NCBI GenBank assembly: GCA_020024115.1 | Contig: JAHHUF010000010.1 | Location: 1-29,632, forward strand | Length of the DNA stretch: 29,632 nucleotides | Origin: Anaerofilum sp. | GTDB lineage: Bacteria > Bacillota > Clostridia > Oscillospirales > Ruminococcaceae | Reading direction: 5' to 3' | Part shown: piece by piece, positions 9,200 to 16,997 of the stretch | How the letters are laid out: the number at the start of each line of letters is the position of its first letter | Numbering within the stretch: position 1 is the first letter of the stretch | Notes under the pieces: generated by a model | Seen by the model: the letters and a program-made list of their open reading frames with translations, nothing else | Told to the model about the DNA's origin: nothing | The model's database searches: none | Program-made: the position numbers and the translations under genes

Positions 9200-10432
9200 T
9201 TGAAAAAGAGACAGTTTTTGATTCCACTTCTCTGCGCTGTTGTCTTAACGGCTTGTGGAGACAAAACCGCATCCAGCTCACAATCGGTAGTGCAGCAAAG
9301 CACCTCGCAAACACAGGACACAAAGCAGCCAATGATTGAAGCACAGGTGCAAACCAACGCATTTGCACTGACAGGGTTGCCTTTGGCAGAAGGAATACAG
9401 CAATCTCCACGCCCCATTGCTGTTATGGTGGATAATACACGGGCAGCCTATCCTCAATGGGGAGTGGGTGGAGCGCAAGTGGTTGTGGAAGCCATTACAG
9501 AAGGCGGAATCACTCGCTTGATGTGCCTTTATAACCAAGCACAGGACATAGAAAAAGTTGGCCCTGTGCGCAGTGTACGGGATATGTTTTTGCAGTTGGC
9601 AATGCCGCTGAATGCAATTCCTGTACATATTGGTGCAAGCAATTTTGGGTATAATTTTTTGAATTATTACAATTGGCAAACTGTGGACGGCTTGTCTTTG
9701 GGTGTCACCACCTTTGATTTTGACAAAGACCGTGCTGTGGTGCGAGATGCAGCAGGCAAGAAAATGGGACGGGAACATTGTTGGTATACACAGGGACAAG
9801 CCATCCAGAATGGTATGGCAGCTAAAAATATTGTGACAGATGGAACAATGTTTCCTTTGTTTGCCTTTAAAGATGGGGCTGTTCCTGCACAAAATGATGC
9901 AGCAGACATTCAAGTGAGTTATTCTTTTGCAGCACAATCAGGGTTTTCCTATCATCCGGAAAGTGGAACTTATCTTAAAACAAGCTATGACAATTTGCCG
10001 CATATAGATGCAAATAATCAGACACAGCTTGCGTTTGATAATATTGTGCTGCTGCGATGCGAGAGTTTTTTAAAGCCTGATGATGTGCATACTGATTTCA
10101 ACCTTTCGGGTGGAAATGGCTGGTGGATTTCAGGTGGGAAAATGCAGTCAATTATTTGGAAAAAAGCTGACCCAAAACAGCCATTGGAGCTGTTTGACAC
10201 CGAGGGAAATAAACTCAATGTGCGCACTGGAAAAACCTATCTCGGCTTTTTGAGTGGGACTGCCGGCGAAAGTCTGACTGTGGGAGGAACACAGCTTTTG
10301 GATGGAAGTGCAGTCAACCCACCAGTGGCTTCCCCAACAGCAACTCCAGTACCGTCCGCAACCCCTGCGCCAACAGGAGAATCTGTCCCAGTGGTAGAAG
10401 CTGAATCATTCGGAGAACCAGCTCAGGCATAA
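9200..10432 (+). CDS. DUF3048 (YerB-like) lipoprotein, copy 3 with Pro/Thr-rich tail
   Basis: A 410-residue predicted lipoprotein starting at TTG 9200, the only in-frame start nine bases after AGGGAGG; the nearer ATG at 9192 is followed at once by a stop. The signal peptide is MKKRQFLIPLLCAVV with lipobox LTAC at Cys19. Family landmarks are EGGITRLMCLY, VGPVRSVRDM, HIGAS and FDNIVLL. It is the most diverged of the three, and it alone carries a C-terminal low-complexity tail rich in Pro, Thr, Ala and Ser (about residues 370-410), typical of cell-wall-spanning or flexible surface linkers. Its transcript ends at the strong terminator just downstream. Confidence 0.88.
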   Translation: MKKRQFLIPLLCAVVLTACGDKTASSSQSVVQQSTSQTQDTKQPMIEAQVQTNAFALTGLPLAEGIQQSPRPIAVMVDNTRAAYPQWGVGGAQVVVEAITEGGITRLMCLYNQAQDIEKVGPVRSVRDMFLQLAMPLNAIPVHIGASNFGYNFLNYYNWQTVDGLSLGVTTFDFDKDRAVVRDAAGKKMGREHCWYTQGQAIQNGMAAKNIVTDGTMFPLFAFKDGAVPAQNDAADIQVSYSFAAQSGFSYHPESGTYLKTSYDNLPHIDANNQTQLAFDNIVLLRCESFLKPDDVHTDFNLSGGNGWWISGGKMQSIIWKKADPKQPLELFDTEGNKLNVRTGKTYLGFLSGTAGESLTVGGTQLLDGSAVNPPVASPTATPVPSATPAPTGESVPVVEAESFGEPAQA

Positions 10433-10443
10433 ACGGATAGTAT

Positions 10444-10500
10444 AAACAAAAAATCTGTCAATTTTGGAATAAAATCCAAAGCTGACAGATTTTTTTGTTT
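10444..10500. terminator. bidirectional terminator between convergent genes
   Basis: An outer stem pairs AATCTGTCA with TGACAGATT, extended by A and T runs, and an inner stem pairs TTTGGA with TCCAAA. T-runs follow on both strands, so it can end copy 3 of the lipoproteins on the plus strand and also serve the histidine-phosphatase gene arriving on the minus strand. Positions 10501-10614 beyond it hold nothing recognisable. Confidence 0.85.
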
Positions 10501-10614
10501 AGGGATATATCTAAAATGAAGAAATTGATAGGATTTTGCAGTGACAGCAGGTAGATGAAATGCTTAAAAATCTTTGCTTTTAGACAGTACCTTGAATATT
10601 TCTAAAAACAAAAA

Positions 10615-11256
10615 TTATTTTGATTCCTCTTTTTCCAAATAGCCAAACGGAACAATTCGCACTGCTTCTGCCAAATTATCACGCATCCACATAGTAACAT
10701 TGGTTTCCAGTTGATAGCCGCAGCCCGGGTCTGCCATCCACAGTTCGGGGCTGCGACGAGGCAAAGCATTTTGGGCAAGCATACTCATAATTACTCCACC
10801 ATGTGTAACACAAGCTGCCTGCTGAATATCGGATTTTATCATATATTCAAACATTCCCATAAAGGTTTTACTGCATCTGTTGTGGAATGTTTCGGCAGAT
10901 TCTCCCCCAACAGGCTGGTATTTTTTTTGTGGATTCATCCATAGCTGAAAGTGAGGGTCATTTTTGAGGTCGGAAAAGGTTCTGCCCTCAAATTCGCCAA
11001 AATGGCTTTCGCGTAGGTCGTGAATTTCCAGTTGTTTGGCAGAGGGGAAAAGGATGCTGGCGGTTTGCTGTGCACGCTGTAACGGAGAAACAAAAACAGT
11101 GCTGACAGAAGGATAATCAAACTGAGAAGCAAAGGATTGAAGGTCGTGTTTGCCTTCTTCGCACAAAGGAATGTCGGTTCCGCCACCAGCATAAATGCCT
11201 TCTAAATTGGCACGGGTGATACCATGACGGATGAGGTATAAAGTGTAGTTTTTCAT
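10615..11256 (-). CDS. histidine phosphatase family protein (phosphoglycerate-mutase-like)
   Basis: A 213-residue cytoplasmic enzyme of the branch that uses a phosphohistidine intermediate. The catalytic LIRHG motif holds His11 of the RHG triplet. The second arginine region (FVSPLQRAQQTA), the acidic ESHFGEFEG segment and the late THGGV histidine are all in the right order and spacing. The substrate cannot be read from sequence; the family includes phosphoglycerate mutases, alpha-ribazole phosphatase and broad-specificity phosphatases, and no cobalamin gene is nearby. The ATG is preceded by AAAGGGGG. It is transcribed away from the XRE regulator, and its promoter is overlapped by a 13-bp inverted repeat, which points to repression by a DNA-binding protein. 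Confidence 0.9.
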   Translation of the reverse strand: MKNYTLYLIRHGITRANLEGIYAGGGTDIPLCEEGKHDLQSFASQFDYPSVSTVFVSPLQRAQQTASILFPSAKQLEIHDLRESHFGEFEGRTFSDLKNDPHFQLWMNPQKKYQPVGGESAETFHNRCSKTFMGMFEYMIKSDIQQAACVTHGGVIMSMLAQNALPRRSPELWMADPGCGYQLETNVTMWMRDNLAEAVRIVPFGYLEKEESK

Positions 11257-11301
11257 AAAAAAGCCCCCTTTCTAAAGGACAAATCGAAAAAATAAAAAGT
11301 T

Positions 11302-11334
11302 TTCCTTTGAAATTTTATCGCAATTTCAAAGGAA
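11302..11334. promoter_or_regulatory. 13-bp inverted repeat overlapping the phosphatase promoter, candidate operator
   Basis: TTCCTTTGAAATT at 11302-11314 and its exact complement at 11322-11334 flank the seven bases TTATCGC. The dyad begins at the edge of the minus-strand -35 box, spans the spacer and most of the -10 box, and reaches the expected start site. It could also fold in RNA as a hairpin, but transcription would begin inside it, so an operator is the better reading. Confidence 0.65.
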
Positions 11335-11340
11335 TGTAAA
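11312..11340 (-). promoter_or_regulatory. promoter for the histidine phosphatase
   Basis: On the minus strand TTTACA (11335-11340) is separated by 17 bases from TAAAAT (11312-11317). The leader would be about 50 bases. Confidence 0.65.
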
Positions 11341-11446
11341 CACCATATTTAGAGAAGATACAGCGAAAACAGTCTATATCTTGTTAGTAATCCAATAAAG
11401 TGGTTTTTGTGTACAAAAACAAAGGAAAATATGTCGTTTTTTGATA

Positions 11447-11475
11447 TTTACAAAATGTTTTTGTTGGTATATAAT
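11447..11475 (+). promoter_or_regulatory. promoter for the XRE regulator
   Basis: TTTACA at 11447-11452 and TATAAT at 11470-11475 have a 17-base spacer, followed by a leader of about 55 bases that ends in AAAGGAGA. Confidence 0.75.
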
Positions 11476-11492
11476 TTACAACACGTAAATTA
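11472..11492. promoter_or_regulatory. inverted repeat at the XRE promoter, candidate autoregulatory operator
   Basis: TAATTTAC at 11472-11479 and GTAAATTA at 11485-11492 are exact complements around AACAC. The dyad starts inside the -10 box and covers the likely transcription start. Many XRE-type repressors bind such short dyads at their own promoters. Confidence 0.6.
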
Positions 11493-11538
11493 AACAGTTG
11501 AGTTTTTATAATAAAATCGTATAAAGGAGAATCGAACC

Positions 11539-12225
11539 ATGACTTCCGATTTTAACCGGATGATTACCTTGCTGCGCAAAGAGCGTGGAATTACACAAAA
11601 ACAGGCAGCTGCTGATTTGGGGGTGTCACAAGCGTTACTGTCTCATTATGAAAAAGGAATCCGGGAATGTGGACTGGAATTTGTGGTGCGTGTTGCTGAC
11701 TATTACAATGTGTCCTGTGACTATCTGCTGGGAAGAAGTGCTGACCGCAATGGGCTGACCTTGAATATAGAAGATTTGCCTGAAACAGAAACTCGTAACG
11801 ACAGCAAATTCCGTGGAAGCGTTTTGCCTGTTATGAATAAAAAATTGATTTTACATTCGTTAAGTGTGTTGTATGATAAATTGGTTGTCTGTGCAGACAA
11901 AGGGCTGGTGACAGAAATAAGCAACTATTTAATGATTGCAGTATATAAAATGTTCCGTTTGATTTATTCCTCCAATTCCAAAAATGCGGACAGTATGTTC
12001 CGGTTGCCCAAAGGAATCAGCAATGGGTATTCAACAGCTGCCATGCTGCGGGCAGAAGCAAATGTGGAGGCGATTCTTGCGGGCGAATCCACCGAAACCA
12101 GAAGCGGAATGAAAGACACCGCAATGTTTGCTATGACAACCGAAAGCATTTCAAAAGAATATCCCGTCTATTCCACAAGCCTGTTGAATTTGATTAAACT
12201 TTGTGAGGATAATATTTTAGAATAA
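11539..12225 (+). CDS. XRE-family transcriptional regulator
   Basis: A 228-residue protein. Residues 6-65 form a Cro/C1-type helix-turn-helix (KERGITQKQAAADLGVSQAL, then SHYEKG), ending with the common DYLLGRS segment. The long C-terminal part (about 70-228) is mostly helical and has no recognised domain. The start follows AAAGGAGA by eight bases. It is divergent from the phosphatase gene across a 282-bp region that holds both promoters and two different dyads, so autoregulation is likely and control of the neighbour is possible. I cannot identify what it senses. There are no phage genes around it, so it is probably a resident chromosomal regulator. Confidence 0.88.
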   Translation: MTSDFNRMITLLRKERGITQKQAAADLGVSQALLSHYEKGIRECGLEFVVRVADYYNVSCDYLLGRSADRNGLTLNIEDLPETETRNDSKFRGSVLPVMNKKLILHSLSVLYDKLVVCADKGLVTEISNYLMIAVYKMFRLIYSSNSKNADSMFRLPKGISNGYSTAAMLRAEANVEAILAGESTETRSGMKDTAMFAMTTESISKEYPVYSTSLLNLIKLCEDNILE

Positions 12226-12363
12226 AAAATCTCTTCATAAACTCAAATTGTAAAAATAAATATTTGAGATGAATCAAAGAAATGAAACAGCAGAGTGTTA
12301 TGGAGAATTTTTTGCAGCATACCTTAAATCAGATGGTTTTAACAATAACAGCAAAATGGGTTG

Positions 12364-12399
12364 AAAAATGGAGTGTATCATTTGATACACTCCATTTTT
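12364..12399. terminator. bidirectional terminator between convergent XRE and abrB genes
   Basis: A perfect 17-bp inverted repeat (AAAAATGGAGTGTATCA and its complement) with only two bases between the arms, ending in T-runs on both strands. It sits 12 bases from the abrB stop codon and about 140 bases after the XRE stop; the stretch 12226-12363 contains nothing else I can support. Confidence 0.9.
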
Positions 12400-12411
12400 G
12401 TTTGTACAAGT

Positions 12412-12660
12412 TTATTTTTCCAATTCACCAATTTTTTGTCGACAGGCAGCACAAATGTTGCGGTCTTTATATTGTTTTACACCTTCAGAACTTTTGCAAA
12501 AAATGCAGGTTGGCTCGTATTTGCGCAAAACAATTGTGTCATTTTCAACATAAATTTCTAAAGCAGAATCTTTGTCAAGATCTAGCACACGACGCAACTC
12601 GATTGGCAAAACAATTCGCCCTAGATGGTCGACTTTTCTTACAATACCTGTGGATTTCAT
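12412..12660 (-). CDS. AbrB-type transition-state regulator with cysteine-rich tail
   Basis: An 82-residue DNA-binding protein. Residues 1-50 are the AbrB swapped-hairpin domain (MKSTGIVRKVDHLGRIVLPI followed by ELRR), very like B. subtilis AbrB/Abh. The C-terminal tail has two Cys pairs, CIFC and CAAC, spaced like a small zinc ribbon; this tail is frequent in clostridial homologues and absent from B. subtilis AbrB. Such proteins repress stationary-phase and sporulation genes in growing cells. SpoIIE, encoded nearby, is consistent with a spore-former but not proof of a link. It has its own near-consensus promoter, and its AAGGAG ribosome site can pair with bases just before the ATG. Confidence 0.92.
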   Translation of the reverse strand: MKSTGIVRKVDHLGRIVLPIELRRVLDLDKDSALEIYVENDTIVLRKYEPTCIFCKSSEGVKQYKDRNICAACRQKIGELEK

Positions 12661-12703
12661 AAAAGGAATCTCCTTAATTATAGGGGAATTTATAATAATT
12701 CAA

Positions 12704-12732
12704 AGTATACAAAAGTAAAAATAAATTGTCAA
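12704..12732 (-). promoter_or_regulatory. promoter for the abrB-like gene
   Basis: On the minus strand TTGACA (12727-12732) and TATACT (12704-12709) are separated by 17 bases, close to the sigma-A consensus. The leader is about 37 bases. Confidence 0.8.
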
Positions 12733-12815
12733 TCTTTAAAAAAGAATGTTATATCTTGTTTTTTTATAAAAGTTGTTTTAAAAAGTTGTAAAAACCAGCA
12801 GTATTAAAAAATAAT

Positions 12816-12854
12816 AAGGGCACAAAGAATAATTTGAAAATTCTTTGCGCCCTT
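12816..12854 (-). terminator. terminator of trpS
   Basis: Arms at 12816-12830 and 12840-12854 are complementary over 15 bases except one position. In minus-strand RNA that position is a G-U pair, while in plus-strand RNA it would be an A-C mismatch, so the hairpin fits termination of minus-strand trpS. A T-rich run (ATTATTTTTT) follows in that direction. It lies about 45 bases after the trpS stop. Confidence 0.8.
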
Positions 12855-12899
12855 TTCTTTAAAAAAGAAATTTTTTATTTTTTAAAGTTGATTATTTGA

Positions 12900-13901
12900 T
12901 TACAGCTGTAAAAATCCGACTTTTTTATAAACTTTTGAACAGGTTTTTGCGGCAATGTGTGCTGCACGCTGTGCCCCATCTTTCAAAACATCGTCTAAAT
13001 AGGTTTTGTCATCCAAAATGCGTTTATACTCCTGCTGGATAGGCTCAAATGCTGCAATAACACTTTCAGCAGCAGCAGCTTTTAGTTCGCCATATCCCTT
13101 GCCATCAAATTCAGCTTGGATTGCATCAAAGTCTTTGCCTGTAAACACACCGTAGATTGTCATCAAATTGGTTACACCGGGCTTTGCCTCATCTGCATAT
13201 ACCTTGCCATCGCTGTCAGTTACCGCACGCTTGAATTTGCGGCGAATGGTGTCAGGGTCATCCAACATCAAAACAAAGCTGTTTACATTTGTGTCGGACT
13301 TGCTCATTTTTTTCTCAGGCTCTTGCAGGCTCATAATTCTTGCGCCTGTTTTTGGGATGTATGGTTCAGGGACAGTGAAGGTATCGCTGTAATTGTTATT
13401 GAAGCGACCTGCAATGTTTCGTGCAAGTTCCAAATGCTGCTTTTGGTCAGCACCAACAGGAACAAGGTCAGCGTTATAAACCAAAATATCGGCTGCCATC
13501 AAAACAGGATAGGTGAACAAGCCAGCATTCACATTGTCTGCATGACGCAAACTTTTATCTTTAAATTGTGTCATGCGAGAAAGTTCACCAAACTGTGTGT
13601 TGCAGGAGAGAACCCAAGAAAGTTCCGCATGTGCGGGAACATGACTTTGCACAAACAAAATGCTCTGTTTGGGGTCAATGCCGCAGGCAAGCAGCAAAGC
13701 AGCTGCTTCTCTGGTTTGACGGCGCAGGTCGGCAGGGGTCTGCCGAACTGTGATTGCGTGCATATTTGCAATCATATAAAGGCATTCGTATTCCTGCTGG
13801 AGCAATCCCCAGTTGCGAACTGCACCAATATAATTGCCCAATGTAAAAGTGCCAGTGGGCTGAATGCCACTGAGAATACGCTTTTTCGCAGAAACTTCCA
13901 T
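12900..13901 (-). CDS. trpS: tryptophanyl-tRNA synthetase
   Basis: A 333-residue class I aminoacyl-tRNA synthetase that charges tRNA-Trp, of normal bacterial length. The HIGH-type motif appears as GTFTLGNYIGA near the N terminus, and the KMSKS loop is complete (EKKMSKSDTN). The start MEVSAKKRILSG at 13901 has AAGGAGAG six bases upstream; the frame stays open to 13970, but the predicted promoter -10 box at 13942-13947 lies inside that extension, which rules it out. The leader is only about 35 bases, too short for a T-box riboswitch, so no tRNA-sensing control is visible here. trpS is divergent from spoIIE. Confidence 0.96.
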   Translation of the reverse strand: MEVSAKKRILSGIQPTGTFTLGNYIGAVRNWGLLQQEYECLYMIANMHAITVRQTPADLRRQTREAAALLLACGIDPKQSILFVQSHVPAHAELSWVLSCNTQFGELSRMTQFKDKSLRHADNVNAGLFTYPVLMAADILVYNADLVPVGADQKQHLELARNIAGRFNNNYSDTFTVPEPYIPKTGARIMSLQEPEKKMSKSDTNVNSFVLMLDDPDTIRRKFKRAVTDSDGKVYADEAKPGVTNLMTIYGVFTGKDFDAIQAEFDGKGYGELKAAAAESVIAAFEPIQQEYKRILDDKTYLDDVLKDGAQRAAHIAAKTCSKVYKKVGFLQL

Positions 13902-13941
13902 AATTTTCTCTCCTTTGCCAAAGGCGGTAAATTTAAGATAT

Positions 13942-13970
13942 ATGATACCACAGTTGGTACAATTTCGCAA
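13942..13970 (-). promoter_or_regulatory. promoter for trpS
   Basis: On the minus strand TTGCGA (13965-13970) and TATCAT (13942-13947) have a 17-base spacer, with TGG directly before the -10 box forming an extended -10 element. Confidence 0.65.
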
Positions 13971-14104
13971 CGGCGAAACGATGGATTATTGCACAGATTC
14001 AGCAGAGAACTTTAAAACAAATGCTTTTTCAGACGAAACACCTGTTTTGGCAGCTTTCGCATAAAAACAAAGGTATGCTGTTAGAGAAAGGAAGTGGACA
14101 AGCC

Positions 14105-16378
14105 ATGACAACAAAAATAAACGATAAAACGAAAAAACAAACCTTATCACTTCAGATTAAAAATCCCTTTGCAGCTTCGGCAATTTGGGTGGTGATTGGA
14201 GCATTAGCAGCCTTTGGGCAATTGTTGAATGGAATGCATCCTTTTGGGTTGGCATTAGCAATGGGAATGAATGCCCCCTATGCGTTGTTGTCAGCGGCAG
14301 GAGCAGCGGTGGGATATGCCCTTAGCTTGCCCACAACCGAAAGTGCCAGATATTTGGGGGCGATTGCTGCAGTGGTCGCAATCCGTTTGTTTGCTCAAGG
14401 GAGATTGGAACATAAAACCAGTGTTCTGCCATCTGTTATTGCAGGGGGAGGAACTTTGACTTTGATTCAAATTCTGCTCACAGTTGCAAAGGTGAGCCAG
14501 CCAGCGCAAATGCTGTTTGCTGCCAGTGAAGCTATTTTGTGCTGTGGGCTTTCGGCGGCAGTGTGGGCAGTTTGGTCGTTTCCCATTGGAACTCCGGGAA
14601 AAGAACTGGGCAGTTTGGTCGTTTTTGGCGCAATGACAGCCGCATTAAGTGCTTTTCGGCTGGGGGTGATAGAAGCTGCATGGGTGATTCCCCCTGTTTT
14701 TTTAATGATAGAAGGCTGGAGAGCAAGAAGAACACGGATGCTGCCAGCGGCAATTGCAGCGGCTGCCGCAATCGCCGCAAGCAACCCACAAAATGCTTTT
14801 GCAGGGGCATTTGTTGCGGCAGGAGCTTTAGCAGCGGGTTTTTTGCCGGGGGAACGGGGCGGTATGGCGTTAATTTATTTTACGGCAGGCTGTTTGGGAG
14901 GTGCGGCAGCCCCAAACGCAATAGCGGCAGTTGGGATGATTCTCAGCAGTGCACTGGCGTCTGTTCTGTTTTTGGCTGTTCCTCGTCAATGGATGGCAGT
15001 TGCACCCACACCGCCCAAAATGGATAACACAGATTTTCAAGCAGCATTGAGACTTTCTGCATTGGCATCGGCATTGGAAGCGGTGGGGGAAACAGTGCAG
15101 CAGGTTGTGGAGCGTTTGCCGGCTCCAGGAGAAGGATACAATTGGGTCATCGACCGTACATCAGAGCAAGTCTGTCGCCATTGCGGACGAAAAAATGAAT
15201 GTTGGGGGGAGTATTTCAGCGAAACAGTGGAGGGATTGTGGAAGCTGAAACCCTATTTGGAGGAATATGGGAATATTCCCATTGAAAAAATGCCCTATGA
15301 CCTTGCTCGCTGCCAACAGCCAGCGGCATTATGTGACAGCTTGGGGAGAAGCTATGCCTTGCTGCAAGGCAGGCGGGCAGCCGCAGCACAAAGCAAGGCA
15401 ATGCGTGCAGCGTTGTGTGAACAGTTTGGGGCAGTAGCAGGGGCGTTGGCATCCATTGGCAGTCAGCTTGGAGCAGGAGAAGCAGAAAACGAATCCGCAC
15501 AAAAAAGAGTAACAGAACTTTTATGGGAATTGGGTCTTTCGCCCGTTCGTGTCACGGTTTTGAGCGACCGAATGGGAAGAGTGAGAGCGATGGTTTTGAT
15601 TCGGCGCACTGTTTTGGATATAGAAGAACAGGAACAACTGACACAGGAGATGGGGCAATGCTGCAAAACCTTGTTTGAACTGCCAAGAGTTACCACTGAC
15701 GGAGCATTCACTCAGATGGATTTTGGAGAAAAAGCACTTTATTCCCCTGTTTGTGCAGAGTGTTCTCTGTCAGCAAAAGCCGGGGAATTTTGTGGCGACC
15801 ATGCAGAGCATTTTTGCGATACACAAGGCAATCTGCATTTGATTTTGTGCGATGGAATGGGTACAGGCAAACCTGCTGCTTTGGATGGCGCATTGGCTGC
15901 CAGTTTGACTGCTCGTTTGGTACAGGCAGGCTTTGCGGGAGACCAAGCTGCAAGGTTGGTGAATGTGGCATTGGAATTGAAAAGTGACGAGGATTCGGCA
16001 GCGGCACTAGATGTGGCAAGCATTGATTTGTATACTGGTCAACTAAAGCTATTCAAAGCAGGGGGAGCAGCCAGTTTTTTGGTGCGTCAGGGCAAGGTGC
16101 GCCGTTTGGAGGGCAGCAGTTTGCCGGTTGGAATTTTGGGCGGTGTGATAGGGGGATGTCACAACATCACATTATATGAGCGGGATGTATTGGTTCTTTG
16201 CAGTGATGGAGCGTTGAATGCAGGAGAAGAATGGATGGAGGCACAATTGGCAGCGTTTTGGGAGTTTCCGCCTGATAAGCTGGCACAAAAGTTGGCAAAA
16301 CAAGCGGCTGCTTGTGTGGCAGGACACCCCGATGATGTGACTGTGCAGGTGATGCGAATGCAAAAAGCACCTGTATAA
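14105..16378 (+). CDS. spoIIE: stage II sporulation protein E (SpoIIE), PP2C-type phosphatase
   Basis: A 757-residue membrane phosphatase. In spore-formers SpoIIE dephosphorylates the anti-anti-sigma factor SpoIIAA and so activates sigma-F in the forespore. The N-terminal third (about 25-310) is a chain of roughly ten hydrophobic segments. A central region with paired cysteines (VCRHCGRKNECW) follows, and the C-terminal PP2C/SpoIIE domain has manganese-binding aspartates in CDGMGTG (Asp583), CSDG (Asp701) and HPDDVT. The start MTTKIND was chosen because AAAGGAAG lies about 12 bases upstream; earlier in-frame ATGs have no good site. I found no clear promoter or Spo0A box in the 200-bp region shared with trpS. 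Confidence 0.94.
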   Translation: MTTKINDKTKKQTLSLQIKNPFAASAIWVVIGALAAFGQLLNGMHPFGLALAMGMNAPYALLSAAGAAVGYALSLPTTESARYLGAIAAVVAIRLFAQGRLEHKTSVLPSVIAGGGTLTLIQILLTVAKVSQPAQMLFAASEAILCCGLSAAVWAVWSFPIGTPGKELGSLVVFGAMTAALSAFRLGVIEAAWVIPPVFLMIEGWRARRTRMLPAAIAAAAAIAASNPQNAFAGAFVAAGALAAGFLPGERGGMALIYFTAGCLGGAAAPNAIAAVGMILSSALASVLFLAVPRQWMAVAPTPPKMDNTDFQAALRLSALASALEAVGETVQQVVERLPAPGEGYNWVIDRTSEQVCRHCGRKNECWGEYFSETVEGLWKLKPYLEEYGNIPIEKMPYDLARCQQPAALCDSLGRSYALLQGRRAAAAQSKAMRAALCEQFGAVAGALASIGSQLGAGEAENESAQKRVTELLWELGLSPVRVTVLSDRMGRVRAMVLIRRTVLDIEEQEQLTQEMGQCCKTLFELPRVTTDGAFTQMDFGEKALYSPVCAECSLSAKAGEFCGDHAEHFCDTQGNLHLILCDGMGTGKPAALDGALAASLTARLVQAGFAGDQAARLVNVALELKSDEDSAAALDVASIDLYTGQLKLFKAGGAASFLVRQGKVRRLEGSSLPVGILGGVIGGCHNITLYERDVLVLCSDGALNAGEEWMEAQLAAFWEFPPDKLAQKLAKQAAACVAGHPDDVTVQVMRMQKAPV

Positions 16379-16421
16379 GCTGATTTTTTCCAAAAAACTA
16401 CTGTTTTATGGCAAAAAGATA

Positions 16422-16449
16422 TTGACAGATTCTCTTATAATAGTATAGA
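16422..16449 (+). promoter_or_regulatory. promoter for the small acidic protein gene
   Basis: TTGACA at 16422-16427 and TATAGA at 16444-16449 have a 16-base spacer. The gene after spoIIE therefore has its own housekeeping promoter rather than depending on sporulation transcription. Confidence 0.65.
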
Positions 16450-16496
16450 ATTTGAGTATCAATTCATTCAAATAAAAGCAAAGGAGAAGTGTCACA

Positions 16497-16856
16497 ATGA
16501 AATATCAGTCGTTAGCAGTAGAAATTTTGAATTTACTGGGCTATGATGACCCTGTTGGAGACGAATGGATTAGCGATTTTGAAGAAGAAAAGCAAACAGA
16601 ATTGCCAAAAGTACATCGGGAATTTATGCGGTTTGCCCATAATTGCCCTTTGTTTGAAACCTCTGATATTTGGGTGGATAAGCATATTCGTTTTTTGAGC
16701 GACGATACAGACGAATGTGATGAAGATATTTTGATGATTGGCAGCGATTTTTCTGCCAGCATTGTAAAAATGGGAATTGCTAAAAAAGAGTTTGAATATG
16801 AAACACTGTTCGACTTTGAAGAAGGTGAAGACATCAAAGAAGAACTGGATGAATAA
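16497..16856 (+). CDS. small acidic protein, possibly SMI1/KNR4 (SUKH)-like
   Basis: A 119-residue, strongly acidic soluble protein ending in a Glu/Asp-rich stretch (FEEGEDIKEELDE). The segment FEEEKQTELPKVHREFMRFA, with an acidic helix leading to Leu-Pro and then a helix ending in a Phe/Met pair, resembles the opening of SMI1/KNR4 (SUKH) domains, but no full match is evident and the protein is shorter than most. Some SUKH proteins are immunity proteins for contact toxins, yet no toxin gene is nearby, so no function is assigned. The ATG follows AAAGGAG at normal spacing, and a good promoter lies upstream. No terminator is obvious before glyS. Confidence 0.7.
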   Translation: MKYQSLAVEILNLLGYDDPVGDEWISDFEEEKQTELPKVHREFMRFAHNCPLFETSDIWVDKHIRFLSDDTDECDEDILMIGSDFSASIVKMGIAKKEFEYETLFDFEEGEDIKEELDE

Positions 16857-16968
16857 ACGCAATTTGTGGCAGAAAATCTGTTGGACTATTTGTGGAAGCA
16901 TTTGGATTAAATCAAATGAAGAATCAAGACAATATACCGTATGCGGTTTATTATCAGGCGATGGGTGA

Positions 16969-16997
16969 TTGACTTTCGGTAAGGTGTGCTTTATTAT
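16969..16997 (+). promoter_or_regulatory. promoter for glyS
   Basis: TTGACT at 16969-16974 and TATTAT at 16992-16997 are 17 bases apart. The leader to the start at 17071 is about 67 bases and holds an unremarkable 7-bp repeat (AATCGCA/TGCGATT) but no T-box signature. Confidence 0.6.

Noticed and set aside
12242..12268. 7-bp inverted repeat CTCAAAT / ATTTGAG after the XRE gene
   Set aside because: It is short, A/T-rich and lacks a U-tract; the strong hairpin at 12364-12399 explains termination.
12282..12662. 126-residue plus-strand frame over the abrB-like gene
   Set aside because: Most of it is the antisense of the clearly real AbrB-type gene and it runs through the bidirectional terminator.
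14029..14039. Possible Spo0A box near GACGAAA upstream of spoIIE
   Set aside because: It matches the core TGTCGAA only partly and has no promoter at a suitable distance.
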